In this document: positions 11,189 to 25,045 of the stretch, one piece after another
Numbering within the stretch: the first letter of the stretch is position 1
Layout: every line of letters begins with the position of its first letter
Source: Macrostomum hystrix
Lineage: Eukaryota; Platyhelminthes; Macrostomidae
DNA: 64,000 bases
NCBI GenBank assembly: GCA_950097015.1
Contig: CATNEN010000038.1
Coordinates: 22,568,001 to 22,632,000 of the forward strand
Reading direction: 5' to 3'
Notes under the pieces: generated by a model
Seen by the model: the letters and a program-made list of their open reading frames with translations, nothing else
Database searches by the model: none
Told to the model about the DNA's origin: nothing
Translations under genes and position numbers: made by a program

Positions 11189-14100
11189 TCAGCACAATCG
11201 TCTGCCCGCAGCAGCTAGTCTCTGCCCGGCCTCCGCACCCATTCGGCCAAACTCGCCCAGCTGTTCGTCGACTCGGCGCAGTCGGGCAAAATTCGCCCCG
11301 AACGAGTTGGCCTCCGAGTTTAACGAAGCCACGAGAAGATCCCGTCTGAATGTCTCCTCCTCCTGGGTTGTCATGGAAACCGTGCTCCTTAAAGGCGGCG
11401 TTTTTGATCTCAGCTCCCAGGCATATTTTCCAAGCAGATTGAACAGATTTAGAAAGCTAATCTGGTTGTATTGCAAGCTGCGCGAATCGAAAATCGCCTC
11501 CGTCCAATCCTTGCCGTGCTCCTTGAGCTTCAAGGTCAGGGGATTATCCGTGCCAGCTAAAAGTACAAATGGTCGTTTGAATCATTATCGTATCATTATT
11601 TAAAAAGTTCCGCAAATTAATTCGACACTAAAAAACTCTTGCCAGTTTTTGCAATCTGTCGTGAAAAGTACACGAACGCTGCGCCAATCGGGTCTTCGTC
11701 CACAGCAGCCGGTTGTGTGACGTTGTCAACCGTCGTCGATGTGACGCTTAACTCCTTGGCGATGTGCTCCAACTGGATTAAACCGGTTTTCAGATTTGAA
11801 TAGCGCTCCAATAGGCTGTTGAACAGAGTTGCGATATCCTAAGTAGATTTGGAAATGAGAGTGGTGGGTGCAAATGTGCTTCATACATCGAGGTGGGTGC
11901 TGAGCTTTATCGATCGCGTCCGTACATTCGGGAGGTGGGTGCTAGGCTTTATCAAACGCGTCCATAAATTGCGGAGGTGGGTGCTAGGCTTTATCGATCG
12001 CGTCCATAGGTGGGGAGGTGGGTGCTCGGCTTTATCGATTGCGTCCATAAATTGCGGAGGTGGGTGCTAGGCTTTATCGATCGCGTCCATAGATTAGGGA
12101 GGTGGGTGCTAGGCTTTATCGATCGCGTCCATAGATTGGGGAGGTGGGTGCTAGGCTTTATCGATCGCGTCCATAGATTGGGGAGGTGGGTGTTAGGCTT
12201 TATCGATCGCGTCCATAGATTGGGGAGGTGGGTGTTAGGCTTTATCGATTGCGTTCATAAATTGCGGAGGTGGGTGCTAGGCTTTATCGATCGCGTCCAT
12301 AGATTGGGGAGGTGGGTGCTAGGCTTTATCGATCGCGTCCATAGATTGGGGAGGTGGGTGCTAGTCTTTATCGATCGCGTCCGTACATTCGGGGGTGGGT
12401 GCTGGGGATTATCGATCGCGTACTTAGTTTGGATGAGGGTCCAACAAGTTAAAGATCCCATTCTCATTTTGGCAATATGAGCCTTAAAACTCACGCTCAG
12501 CCGCTTGTCCAAATTATCCAGTCCAACTCTGTTAAAGATGAGCGCCGAATCGTCTGAAATCAGTTTTTTAAACTCTTGGAAAAGTTATTCTTAAAAAATG
12601 AAGCACATATTTTCTGTTGATTAGCGTACCTGAATTGCGAGTGCGACTATTACTGACGGAACTCACTGTGTAGCCCTGCTGATTTGGATCTCGCTGTCGC
12701 GAAGGTACCGGAACTGTTTGCTGCTGCTGCTGATGCCGAATCGGGTTCTGATGCTGATTGGCCACTAAGCTGCTTCTCTCAGTGGGTCCTGGGCTTGGCT
12801 GTTAATAATGAAATAGCCAATGAAGGATAATTTAGAATCTATGCACGATAATTCTGAAACTATGCACGATAATTCTGAAACTGTGAAGGATAATTCGGAA
12901 ACTATGCACGATAATTCTGAAACTATGCACGATAATTCTGAAACTGTGAAGGATAATTCTGAAACTGTGAAGGATAATTCGGAAACTATGCACGATAATT
13001 CTGAAACTATGCACGATAATTCTGAAACTGTGAAGGATAATTCGGAAACTATGCACGATAATTCTGAAACTATGCACGATAATTCTGAAACTGTGAAGGA
13101 TAATTCGGAAACTATGCACGATAATTCTGAAACTATGCACGATAATTCTGAAACTATGCACGATAATTCGGAAACTGTGAAGGATAATTCTGAAACTATG
13201 CACGATAATTCTGAAACTGTGAAGGATAATTCGGAAACTGTGAAGGATAATTCGGAAACTATGCATGATGGTTCTGAAACTATGCACGATAATTCTGAAA
13301 CTGTGAAGGATAATTCTGAAACTGTGAAGGATAATTCTGAAACTATGCACGATAATTCTGAAACTGTGAAGGATAATTCGGAAACTATGCACGATAATTC
13401 TGAAACTATGCACGATAATTCTGAAACTGTGAAGGATAATTCGGAAACTATGCACGATAATTCTGAAACTATGCACGATAATTCTGAAACTGTGAAGGAT
13501 AATTCGGAAACTGTGAAGGATAATTCGGAAACTATGCATGATGGTTCTGAAACTATGCACGATAATTCTGAAACTGTGAAGGATAATTCTGAAACTATGC
13601 ACGATAATTCTGAAACTGTGAAGGATAATTCGGAAACTATGCACGATAATTCTGAAACTATGCACGATAATTCTGAAACTATGCACGATAATTCGGAAAC
13701 TGTGAAGGATAATTCTGAAACTATGCACGATAATTCTGAAACTATGCACGATAATTCTGAAACTGTGAAGGATAATTCTGAAACTATGCACGATAATTCT
13801 GAAACTGTGAAGGATAATTCGGAAACTGTGAAGGATAATTCGGAAACTATGCATGATGATTCAGAAACTATGCATGATAATTCGGAAACTGTGCATGATG
13901 ATTCGGAAACTGTGCATGATAATTCAGAAACTATGTGCGATAATTCGGAAACTGTGAAGGATAATTCTGAAACTATGCATGATAATTCAGAAACTATGCA
14001 TGATGATTCGGAAAATATGTGTGATAACTCGGAAACTATGCATGATAATTCGGAAACTGTGCATGATGATTCGGAAACTATGCATGATGATTCAGAAACT

Positions 14101-15301
14101 ATGTGCGATAATTCGGAAACTGTGAAGGATAATTCGGAAACTGTGAAGGATAATTCGGAAACTGTGAAGGATAATTCTGAAACTATGCATGATAATTCGG
14201 AAAATATGTGTGATAACTCGGAAACTATGCATGATAATTCGGAAACTGTGCATGATGATTCGGAAACTATGCATGATGATTCAGAAACTATGTGCGATAA
14301 TTCGGAAACTGTGCATGATGATTCGGAAACTGTGCATGATAATTCAGAAACTATGTGCGATAATTCGGAAACTGTGAAGGATAATTCGGAAACTGTGAAG
14401 GATAATTCGGAAACTGTGCATGATAATTCGGAAACTATGCATGATAATTCAGAAACTATGCATGATGATTCGGAAAATATGTGTGATAACTCGGAAACTA
14501 TGCATGATAATTCGGAAACTATGCATGATAATTCGGAAACTATGCACGATAATTCAGAAACTGTGCATGATAATTCAGAAACTATGCATGATGATTCAGA
14601 AACTATGCATGATAATTCAGAAACTATGCATGATGATTCAGAAACTATGCATGATAATTCGGAAACTGTGCATGATAATTCGGAAACTGTGCATGATGAT
14701 TCGGAAACTATGCATGATAATTCGGAAACTATGCATGATAATTCAGAAACTATGCATGATAATTCAGAAACTATGCATGATGATTCAGAAACTATGCATG
14801 ATAATTCAGAAACTGTGCATGATAATTCGGAAACTGTGCATGATGATTCGGAAACTGTGCATGATGATTCGGAAACTGTGAAGGATAATTCAGAAACTAT
14901 GTGCGATAATTCGGAAACTGTGCATGATAATTCGGAAACTATGCATGATAATTCAGAAACTATGCATGACGATTCGGAAAATATGTGTGATAACTCGGAA
15001 ACTATGCATGATAATTCGGAAACTATGCATGGTGATTCGGAAACTGAGAAAGATAATTCCGAACCTGTGGAGGTTAATTCGGAATTTTTCAAGGATAATT
15101 CGGAAACTGTGAAGGACAATTCGGAAACTGTAGATGAAGATTCGGAAACTGAATAGTTTCAACACATTTTCATATGGAGTTAACCTGTCCTAGTTTATTT
15201 TGCATTGCTTGTAGAGGCGACAAACTTTTAGGAAAATTGTCAAGTAAAATTATTGCATAGCTTACCTGTCCAACAAGGAATTTCGGACAAATATTTCCCA
15301 T
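11189..15301 (-). CDS. Unrecognised 275-residue protein, N-terminus MGNICPKF
   Basis: Five minus-strand exons join in frame: 15301-15266, 12798-12630, 12553-12495, 11838-11643 and 11556-11189. The start ATG at 15301 gives MGNICPKFLVGQ and the donor CAG|GTAAGC is perfect. Exon 2 is Gln/Pro/Ser-rich (RHQQQQQ) and probably disordered. The rest looks helical: RVGLDNLDKRL, LFNSLLERYSNLKTGL, QLEHIAKELSVTSTTVDNV, GAAFVYFSRQIAKT, KEHGKDWTEAIFDSRSLQYN, FLNLFNLLGKYAWELRS and a final helix rich in Arg, Leu and Ala. I do not recognise the family; a membrane-bound adaptor or BAR/BORC-like helical protein would fit the shape, but that is a guess. Gly2 and Cys5 suggest possible acylation, although Pro6 breaks the usual myristoylation motif. 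The fourth intron appears to be GC-AG. Confidence 0.75.
11557..11642 (-). other. Probable GC-AG intron (86 bp)
   Basis: On the minus strand the fourth exon ends AAAACTG and the intron begins GCAAGAG. The intron ends GTACTTTTAG before CTGGCACGG. Only this GC donor gives the phase-1 junction needed by the next exon (split codon G|CT, Ala). The nearest GT further on gives phase 0 and breaks the frame. Confidence 0.65.
11870..12425. repeat. 42-bp minisatellite in intron
   Basis: About 13 copies of a 42-bp unit with the cores GAGGTGGGTGCTAGGC, TTTATCGATCGCGTCC and ATAGATTGGG, in the intron 11839-12494 of the MGNIC gene. Terminal units are more diverged than central ones. The unit is divisible by three, so open frames on both strands are spurious. 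Confidence 0.93.
12815..15157. repeat. 21-bp minisatellite, 2.3 kb, open on both strands
   Basis: About 111 copies of a 21-bp unit built from GATAATTCGGAAAC plus TATGCAT or TGTGAAG. It occupies nearly all of intron 12799-15265 of the MGNIC gene. The plus strand is open for 778 codons as (DNSETMH)n and the minus strand for 784 codons as (SELSCIV)n. Two variant zones are visible: 12840-13850 uses TATGCACGATAATTC units, and 13850-15050 uses GCATGAT units with ATGTGTGATAACTC variants. Confidence 0.96.
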
Positions 15302-15689
15302 GATATGGTTGGACTAAAATAAACTAAAACTTCAAAATACTAGTTCGCAGGTTTGCTAATTAAAATCTGTCTTTTGTATTTGCAGATACGCTATGCTTTC
15401 GTTTCGGGTGTCCATGTGTGTGCAAGGGCTTCAATTTTAACACTGCTTTGCACTTCGGACTGCTGCGCAACAAGCTAGTTTTGTGACACACACAGTCTTA
15501 GAGCTTTGGCACGCTTAGTGTACAAAATTTACTGCCACTGTACTCAACAGTAACCTTGTTTGCGCGAGAGTATGTACGTACTATGTACATTGCTAAATTA
15601 AGCTAAAAACACTGATAAGAAAAATGTGAAAAAGTGAGAAATGAAATATATAGAGAGGCGAGCTTAATGAATCTGATTAATTAGTCAAA

Positions 15690-15765
15690 CTTGTAGCCTA
15701 GTAGTTACTGCCTCAGTCTCACGACTAGAAGGTTTGGGGTTCGATTACCGACTCTACTCGAACAA
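15690..15765 (+). mobile_element. tRNA-derived SINE head (fragment)
   Basis: A box A-like stretch TAGCCTAGTAGTTACTG is followed about 45 bp later by a box B-like GGTTCGATTACC, with CTCAGTCTCACGACTAGAAG between. This arrangement is typical of tRNA-derived SINE promoters. It sits just outside the 3' end of Helitron-type element R1. A working tRNA is unlikely because no complete cloverleaf is apparent. Confidence 0.5.
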
Positions 15766-15884
15766 TTGGTGCCATTTAGCAATGAAACTAGCAAGTTTTG
15801 CCCCCCTTCGGAGAGCAGAAATACTTTTAATTCGTCTAGTATATACTTTGTAGCAGCTGAATTTACAGCTTTTTAAAGCTACAA

Positions 15885-17160
15885 TGAACCCCCAGTTGAC
15901 AATGATCCCCCAGTTGACAATGATCCCCCAGTTGACAATGAACCCCCAGTTGACAATGAACCCCCAGTTGACAACGATCCCCCAGTTGACAATGATCCCC
16001 CATTTGACAATGATCCCCCAGTTGACAATGATCCCACAGTTGACAATGATCCCCCAGTTGACAAAGATCCCCCAGTTCACAATGATCACCCAGTTGATGA
16101 TGATCCCCCAGTTGATGATGATCCCCCAGTTGAAAATGATCCCCCAGTTGACAATGATCCCCCAGTTGACAATGATCCCCCAGTTAACAAAGATCCCCCA
16201 GTTCACAATGATCCCCCAGTTGATGAAGTCTCCCCATTGATGATGATCCCCAGTTAACAATGTTCCTCCATTTGACAATGTTCCCCCAGTTGACAATGAT
16301 CCCCCAGTTGATGATGATCACCCAGTTGACAATGATCCCCCAGTTGACAATGATCCCCCAGTTGACAATGATCCCCCAGTTGACAATGATCCTCCAGTTG
16401 ATGATGATCCCCCAGTTGAAAATGATCCCCCAGTTGACAATGATCCCCCAGTTGAGAATGATCCCCCAGTTGACAATGATCCCCCAGTTAACAAAGATCC
16501 CCCAGTTCACAATGGTCCCCCAGTTGATGAAGTCTCCCCATTGATGATGATCCCTAGTTAACAATGTTCCTCCATTTGACAATGTTCCCCCAGTTGACAA
16601 TGATCCCCCAGTTGATGATGATCACCCAGTTGACAATGATCCCCCAGTTGACAATGATCCCCCAGTTGACAATGATCCCCCAGTTGACAATGATCCTCCA
16701 GTTGATGATGATCCCCCAGTTGAAAATGATCCCCCAGTTGACAATGATCCCCCAGTTGAGAATGATCCCCCAGTTGACAATGATCCCCCAGTTAACAAAG
16801 ATCCCCCAGTTCACAATGGTCCCCCAGTTGATGAAGTCTCCCCATTGATGATGATCCCTAGTTAACAATGTTCCTCCAGTTGACAATGTTCCCCCAGTTG
16901 ACAATGATCCCCCAGTTGACAACGATCCCCCAGTTGACAATGATCCCCCAGTTGACAATGATCCCCCAGTTGACAATGATCCCACAGTATACAATGATCC
17001 CCCAGTTGACAAAGATCCCCCAGTTGACAATGATCCCCCAGTTGACAATGATCCCCCAGTTGACAATGATCCCCCAGTCGACAATTATCCCCCAGTTTAC
17101 CATGATCGCCCAGTTCACCATGATCCCCATTTTGATGATGACTCCCCAGTTGACGTTGAT
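15885..17160. repeat. 18-bp minisatellite (satB) in R1
   Basis: About 70 copies of CAGTTGACAATGATCCCC. A 304-bp higher-order unit is repeated exactly or nearly so at about 16260-16563 and 16564-16867, including a GATGAAGTCTCCCCATTG marker. This satellite occurs in the window only inside Helitron-type elements. Confidence 0.95.
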
Positions 17161-17164
17161 TTTT

Positions 17165-20100
17165 CAAACGCTGGGTTAGCCAAGATTCAAACTCAGGTTT
17201 CGCCATGTTTTAAACCCTGGTGGGTCTATGATTCAAACTCTCGTTTTGCCATGATTCAGACTCTGGTTGGCTATGATTCAAACTCTGGTTTAGCCAAGAT
17301 TCAAACTCTGGTTGGCTATGATTCAAACTCTGGTTTAGCCATGATTCAAACGCTGGGTTAGCCATGATTGAAACTCGGTTTTTGCCATGATTCAAACTCT
17401 GGTTTAGCCATGATTCAAACGCTGGGTTAGCCATGATTGAAACTCTGGTTTAGCCAAGATTCAAACTCTGGTTTAGCCATGATTCAGACTCTGGTTTAGC
17501 CATGATTCAAACTCTGGTGTAGCCATTATTCAAACTCTGGTTTAGCCATGATTCAAACTCTAGTTTAGCCATGATTCAGACTCTGGTTTAGCCATTATTC
17601 AAACTCTGGTGTAGCCATTATTCAAACTCTGGTTTAGCCATGATTCAAACTCTAGTTTAGCCATGCTGATGATGATGGTTTAGCCATGATTCAAACTCTA
17701 GTTTAGCCATGCTGATGATGATGGTTTAGCCATGATTTAGTCTCTGGTTTAGCCATGATTCAAACTCTGGTTTAGCCATGATTCAGACGCTGGTTTAGCC
17801 ATGATTCAAACTCTGGTGTTGCCAATATTCAAACTCTGGTTTAGCCATGATTCAAACTCTGGTTTAGCCATGATTCAGACGCTGGTTTAGCCATGATTCA
17901 GACGCTGGTTTAGCCATGATTCAAACTCTGGTTTAGCCATGGTTCAAACTCTGGTTTAGCCATGATTCAGACTCTAGTTTAGCCATGATTCAGACTCTGG
18001 TTTAGCCATGATTCAGACTCTAGTTTAGCCATGATTCAGACTCTGGTTTAGCCATGATTCAGACTCTGGTTTAGCCATGATTCAGACTCTATTTTAGCAA
18101 TGATTCAGACTATGGTTTAGCCATGATTCAGACTCTAGGTTAGCCATGATTCAAACGTTGGTTTAGCCATGATTCAGACTCTGGTTTAGCCATGACTCAA
18201 ACTCTGGTTTAGCCATGATTCAAACTCTGGTTTAGCCATGATTCAAACTCTGGTTTAGCCATGATTCAAACTCTGGTTTAGCCATGATTCAAACTCTGGT
18301 TAAGCCATGATTCAAACTCTGGTTTAGCCATGATTCAAACTCTGGTTTAGCCATGATTCAGACTCTGGTTTAGCCATGATTCAGACTCTGGTTTAGCCAT
18401 GATTCAAACTCTGCTTTAGCCATGATTCAGACGCTGGTTTAGCCATGATTCAGACTCTGGTTTAGCCAAGATTCAAACTCTAGTTTAGCCATGATTCAAG
18501 ATCTGGTTTAGCCATGATTCAAACTCTGGTTTAGCCATGATTCAGACTCTATTTTAGCAATGATTCAGACTATGGTTTAGCCATGATTCAGACTCTAGGT
18601 TAGCCATGATTCAAACGTTGGTTTAGCCATGATTCAGACTCTGGTTTAGCCATGACTCAAACTCTGGTTTAGCCATGATTCAAACTCTGGTTTAGCCATG
18701 ATTCAAACTCTGGTTTAGCCATGATTCAAACTCTGGTTTAGCCATGATTCAAACTCTGGTTAAGCCATGATTCAAACTCTGGTTTAGCCATGATTCAAAC
18801 TCTGGTTTAGCCATGATTCAGACTCTGGTTTAGCCATGATTCAGACTCTGGTTTAGCCATGATTCAAACTCTGCTTTAGCCATGATTCAGACGCTGGTTT
18901 AGCCATGATTCAGACTCTGGTTTAGCCAAGATTCAAACTCTAGTTTAGCCATGATTCAAGATCTGGTTTAGCCATGATTCAAACTCTGGTTTAGCCATGA
19001 TTCAAACTCTGGTTTAGCCATGATTCAAACTCTGGTTAAGCCATGATTCAGACTCTGGTTTAGCCATGATTCAAACTCTGCTTTAGCCATGATTCAGACG
19101 CTGGTTTAGCCATGATTCAGACTCTGGTTTAGCCATGATTCAAACTCTAGTTTAGCCATGATTCAAGATCTGGTTTAGCCATGATTCAAACTCTGGTTTA
19201 GCCATGATTCAAACTCTGGTTTAGCCATGATTCAAACTCTGGTTAAGCCATGATTCAGACTCTGGTTTAGCCATTATTCAAACTCTGGTGTAGCCATTAT
19301 TCAAACTCTGGTTTAGCCATGATTCAAACTCTAGTTTAGCCATGCTGATGATGATGGTTTAGCCATGATTCAAACTCTAGTTTAGCCATGCTGATGATGA
19401 TGGTTTAGCCATGATTTAGTCTCTGGTTTAGCCATGATTCAAACTCTGGTTTAGCCATGATTCAGACGCTGGTTTAGCCATGATTCAAACTCTGGTGTTG
19501 CCAATATTCAAACTCTGGTTTAGCCATGATTCAAACTCTGGTTTAGCCATGATTCAGACGCTGGTTTAGCCATGATTCAGACGCTGGTTTAGCCATGATT
19601 CAAACTCTGGTTTAGCCATGGTTCAAACTCTGGTTTAGCCATGATTCAGACTCTAGTTTAGCCATGATTCAGACTCTGGTTTAGCCATGATTCAGACTCT
19701 AGTTTAGCCATGATTCAGACTCTGGTTTAGCCATGATTCAGACTCTGGTTTAGCCATGATTCAGACTCTATTTTAGCAATGATTCAGACTATGGTTTAGC
19801 CATGATTCAGACTCTAGGTTAGCCATGATTCAAACGTTGGTTTAGCCATGATTCAGACTCTGGTTTAGCCATGACTCAAACTCTGGTTTAGCCATGATTC
19901 AAACTCTGGTTTAGCCATGATTCAAACTCTGGTTTAGCCATGATTCAAACTCTGGTTTAGCCATGATTCAAACTCTGGTTAAGCCATGATTCAAACTCTG
20001 GTTTAGCCATGATTCAAACTCTGGTTTAGCCATGATTCAGACTCTGGTTTAGCCATGATTCAGACTCTGGTTTAGCCATGATTCAAACTCTGCTTTAGCC

Positions 20101-23100
20101 ATGATTCAGACGCTGGTTTAGCCATGATTCAGACTCTGGTTTAGCCAAGATTCAAACTCTAGTTTAGCCATGATTCAAGATCTGGTTTAGCCATGATTCA
20201 AACTCTGGTTTAGCCATGATTCAGACTCTATTTTAGCAATGATTCAGACTATGGTTTAGCCATGATTCAGACTCTAGGTTAGCCATGATTCAAACGTTGG
20301 TTTAGCCATGATTCAGACTCTGGTTTAGCCATGACTCAAACTCTGGTTTAGCCATGATTCAAACTCTGGTTTAGCCATGATTCAAACTCTGGTTTAGCCA
20401 TGATTCAAACTCTGGTTAAGCCATGATTCAAACTCTGGTTAAGCCATGATTCAAACTCTGGTTTAGCCATGATTCAAACTCTGGTTTAGCCATGATTCAG
20501 ACTCTGGTTTAGCCATGATTCAGACTCTGGTTTAGCCATGATTCAAACTCTGCTTTAGCCATGATTCAGACGCTGGTTTAGCCATGATTCAGACTCTGGT
20601 TTAGCCAAGATTCAAACTCTAGTTTAGCCATGATTCAAGATCTGGTTTAGCCATGATTCAAACTCTGGTTTAGCCATGATTCAAACTCTGGTTTAGCCAT
20701 GATTCAAACTCTGGTTAAGCCATGATTCAGACTCTGGTTTAGCCATGATTCAAACTCTGCTTTAGCCATGATTCAGACGCTGGTTTAGCCATGATTCAGA
20801 CTCTGGTTTAGCCATGATTCAAACTCTAGTTTAGCCATGATTCAAGATCTGGTTTAGCCATGATTCAAACTCTGGTTTAGCCATGATTCAAACTCTGGTT
20901 TAGCCATGATTCAAACTCTGGTTAAGCCATGATTCAGACTCTGGTTTAGCCATGATTCAAACTCTGCTTTAGCCATGATTCAGACGCTGGTTTAGCCATG
21001 ATTCAGACTCTGGTTTAGCCATGATTCAAACTCTAGTTTAGCCATGATTCAAGATCTGGTTTAGCCATGATTCAAACTCTGGTGTAGCCATTATTCAAAC
21101 TCTGGTTTAGCCATGATTCAAACTCTAGTTTAGCCATGCTGATGATGATGGTTTAGCCATGATTCAAACTCTAGTTTAGCCATGCTGATGATGATGGTTT
21201 AGCCATGATTTAGTCTCTGGTTTAGCCATGATTCAAACTCTGGTTTAGCCATGATTCAGACGCTGGTTTAGCCATGATTCAAACTCTGGTGTTGCCAATA
21301 TTCAAACTCTGGTTTAGCCATGATTCAAACTCTGGTTTAGCCATGATTCAGACGCTGGTTTAGCCATGATTCAGACGCTGGTTTAGCCATGATTCAAACT
21401 CTGGTTTAGCCATTATTCAAACTCTGGTTAAGCCATGATTCAGACTCTGGTTTAGCCATGATTCAAACTCTGCTTTAGCCATGATTCAGACGCTGGTTTA
21501 GCCATGATTCAGACTCTGGTTTAGCCATGATTCAAACTCTAGTTTAGCCATGATTCAAGATCTGGTTTAGCCATGATTCAAACTCTGGTGTAGCCATTAT
21601 TCAAACTCTGGTTTAGCCATGATTCAAACTCTAGTTTAGCCATGCTGATGATGATGGTTTAGCCATGATTCAAACTCTAGTTTAGCCATGCTGATGATGA
21701 TGGTTTAGCCATGATTTAGTCTCTGGTTTAGCCATGATTCAAACTCTGGTTTAGCCATGATTCAGACGCTGGTTTAGCCATGATTCAAACTCTGGTGTTG
21801 CCAATATTCAAACTCTGGTTTAGCCATGATTCAAACTCTGGTTTAGCCATGATTCAGACGCTGGTTTAGCCATGATTCAGACGCTGGTTTAGCCATGATT
21901 CAAACTCTGGTTTAGCCATGGTTCAAACTCTGGTTTAGCCATGATTCAGACTCTAGTTTAGCCATGATTCAGACTCTGGTTTAGCCATGATTCAGACTCT
22001 AGTTTAGCCATGATTCAGACTCTGGTTTAGCCATGATTCAGACTCTGGTTTAGCCATGATTCAGACTCTATTTTAGCAATGATTCAGACTATGGTTTAGC
22101 CATGATTCAGACTCTAGGTTAGCCATGATTCAAACGTTGGTTTAGCCATGATTCAGACTCTGGTTTAGCCATGATTCAGACTCTAGTTTAGCCATGATTC
22201 AGACTCTGGTTTAGCCATGATTCAGACTCTGGTTTAGCCATGATTCAAACTCTATTTTAGCAATGATTCAGACTATGGTTTAGCCATGATTCAGACTCTA
22301 GGTTAGCCATGATTCAAACGTTGGTTTAGCCATGATTCAGACTCTGGTTTAGCCATGACTCAAACTCTGGTTTAGCCATGATTCAAACTCTGGTTTAGCC
22401 ATGATTCAAACTCTGGTTTAGCCATGATTCAAACTCTGGTTTAGCCATGATTCAAACTCTGGTTAAGCCATGATTCAAACTCTGGTTTAGCCATGATTCA
22501 AACTCTGGTTTAGCCATGATTCAGACTCTGGTTTAGCCATGATTCAGACTCTGGTTTAGCCATGATTCAAACTCTGCTTTAGCCATGATTCAGACGCTGG
22601 TTTAGCCATGATTCAGACTCTGGTTTAGCCAAGATTCAAACTCTAGTTTAGCCATGATTCAAGATCTGGTTTAGCCATGATTCAAACTCTGGTTTAGCCA
22701 TGATTCAGACTCTATTTTAGCAATGATTCAGACTATGGTTTAGCCATGATTCAGACTCTAGGTTAGCCATGATTCAAACGTTGGTTTAGCCATGATTCAG
22801 ACTCTAGTTTAGCCATGACTCAAACTCTGGTTTAGCCATGATTCAAACTCTGGTTTAGCCATGATTCAAACTCTGGTTTAGCCATGATTCAAACTCTGGT
22901 TTAGCCATGATTCAAACTCTGGTTAAGCCATGATTCAAACTCTGGTTTAGCCATGATTCAAACTCTGGTTTAGCCATGATTCAGACTCTGGTTTAGCCAT
23001 GATTCAGACTCTGGTTTAGCCATGATTCAAACTCTGCTTTAGCCATGATTCAGACGCTGGTTTAGCCATGATTCAGACTCTGGTTTAGCCAAGATTCAAA

Positions 23101-25045
23101 CTCTAGTTTAGCCATGATTCAAGATCTGGTTTAGCCATGATTCAAACTCTGGTTTAGCCATGATTCAAACTCTGGTTTAGCCATGATTCAAACTCTGGTT
23201 AAGCCATGATTCAGACTCTGGTTTAGCCATGATTCAAACTCTGCTTTAGCCATGATTCAGACGCTGGTTTAGCCATGATTCAGACTCTGGTTTAGCCATG
23301 ATTCAAACTCTAGTTTAGCCATGATTCAAGATCTGGTTTAGCCATGATTCAAACTCTGGTTTAGCCATGATTCAAACTCTGGTTTAGCCATGATTCAAAC
23401 TCTGGTTAAGCCATGATTCAGACTCTGGTTTAGCCATGATTCAAACTCTGCTTTAGCCATGATTCAGACGCTGGTTTAGCCATGATTCAGACTCTGGTTT
23501 AGCCATGATTCAAACTCTAGTTTAGCCATGATTCAAGATCTGGTTTAGCCATGATTCAAACTCTGGTGTAGCCATTATTCAAACTCTGGTTTAGCCATGA
23601 TTCAAACTCTAGTTTAGCCATGCTGATGATGATGGTTTAGCCATGATTCAAACTCTAGTTTAGCCATGCTGATGATGATGGTTTAGCCATGATTTAGTCT
23701 CTGGTTTAGCCATGATTCAAACTCTGGTTTAGCCATGATTCAGACGCTGGTTTAGCCATGATTCAAACTCTGGTGTTGCCAATATTCAAACTCTGGTTTA
23801 GCCATGATTCAAACTCTGGTTTAGCCATGATTCAGACGCTGGTTTAGCCATGATTCAGACGCTGGTTTAGCCATGATTCAAACTCTGGTTTAGCCATTAT
23901 TCAAACTCTGGTTAAGCCATGATTCAGACTCTGGTTTAGCCATGATTCAAACTCTGCTTTAGCCATGATTCAGACGCTGGTTTAGCCATGATTCAGACTC
24001 TGGTTTAGCCATGATTCAAACTCTAGTTTAGCCATGATTCAAGATCTGGTTTAGCCATGATTCAAACTCTGGTGTAGCCATTATTCAAACTCTGGTTTAG
24101 CCATGATTCAAACTCTAGTTTAGCCATGCTGATGATGATGGTTTAGCCATGATTCAAACTCTAGTTTAGCCATGCTGATGATGATGGTTTAGCCATGATT
24201 TAGTCTCTGGTTTAGCCATGATTCAAACTCTGGTTTAGCCATGATTCAGACGCTGGTTTAGCCATGATTCAAACTCTGGTGTTGCCAATATTCAAACTCT
24301 GGTTTAGCCATGATTCAAACTCTGGTTTAGCCATGATTCAGACGCTGGTTTAGCCATGATTCAGACGCTGGTTTAGCCATGATTCAAACTCTGGTTTAGC
24401 CATGGTTCAAACTCTGGTTTAGCCATGATTCAGACTCTAGTTTAGCCATGATTCAGACTCTGGTTTAGCCATGATTCAGACTCTAGTTTAGCCATGATTC
24501 AGACTCTGGTTTAGCCATGATTCAGACTCTGGTTTAGCCATGATTCAGACTCTATTTTAGCAATGATTCAGACTATGGTTTAGCCATGATTCAGACTCTA
24601 GGTTAGCCATGATTCAAACGTTGGTTTAGCCATGATTCAGACTCTGGTTTAGCCATGACTCAAACTCTGGTTTAGCCATGATTCAAACTCTGGTTTAGCC
24701 ATGATTCAAACTCTGGTTTAGCCATGATTCAAACTCTGGTTTAGCCATGATTCAAACTCTGGTTAAGCCATGATTCAGACTCTGGTTTAGCCATGATTCA
24801 AACTCTGCTTTAGCCATGATTCAGACGCTGGTTTAGCCATGATTCAAACTCTGGTTTAGCCATGATTCAAACTCTGGTTTAGCCATGATTCAAACTCTGG
24901 TTTAGCCATGATTCAAACTCTGGTTTAGCCATGATTCAAACTCTGGTTTAGCAATGATTCAGACTCTGGTTTAGCCATGATTCAGACGCTGGTTTAGCCA
25001 TGATTCAAGCTCTATTTTTGCCATGATTCAAATTCAGGTTTGCTA
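17165..25045. repeat. 23-bp minisatellite (satA) in R1, 7.9 kb
   Basis: About 340 copies of a 23-bp unit made of GATTCAAACTCTGG followed by TTTAGCCAT. A marker block with GCTGATGATGATGG and ATGATTTAGTCTCTGG recurs near 17662, 19341, 21136, 21638, 23621 and 24125, showing higher-order duplications of about 0.5 and 1.7-2 kb. The unit is not divisible by three, so there are no long frames. Confidence 0.96.

Noticed and set aside
12820-15156. Long open frames of 778 codons (+) and 784 codons (-)
   Set aside because: They are translations of the 21-bp satellite in an intron of a better-supported gene; both strands are equally open and neither has a non-repeat domain.
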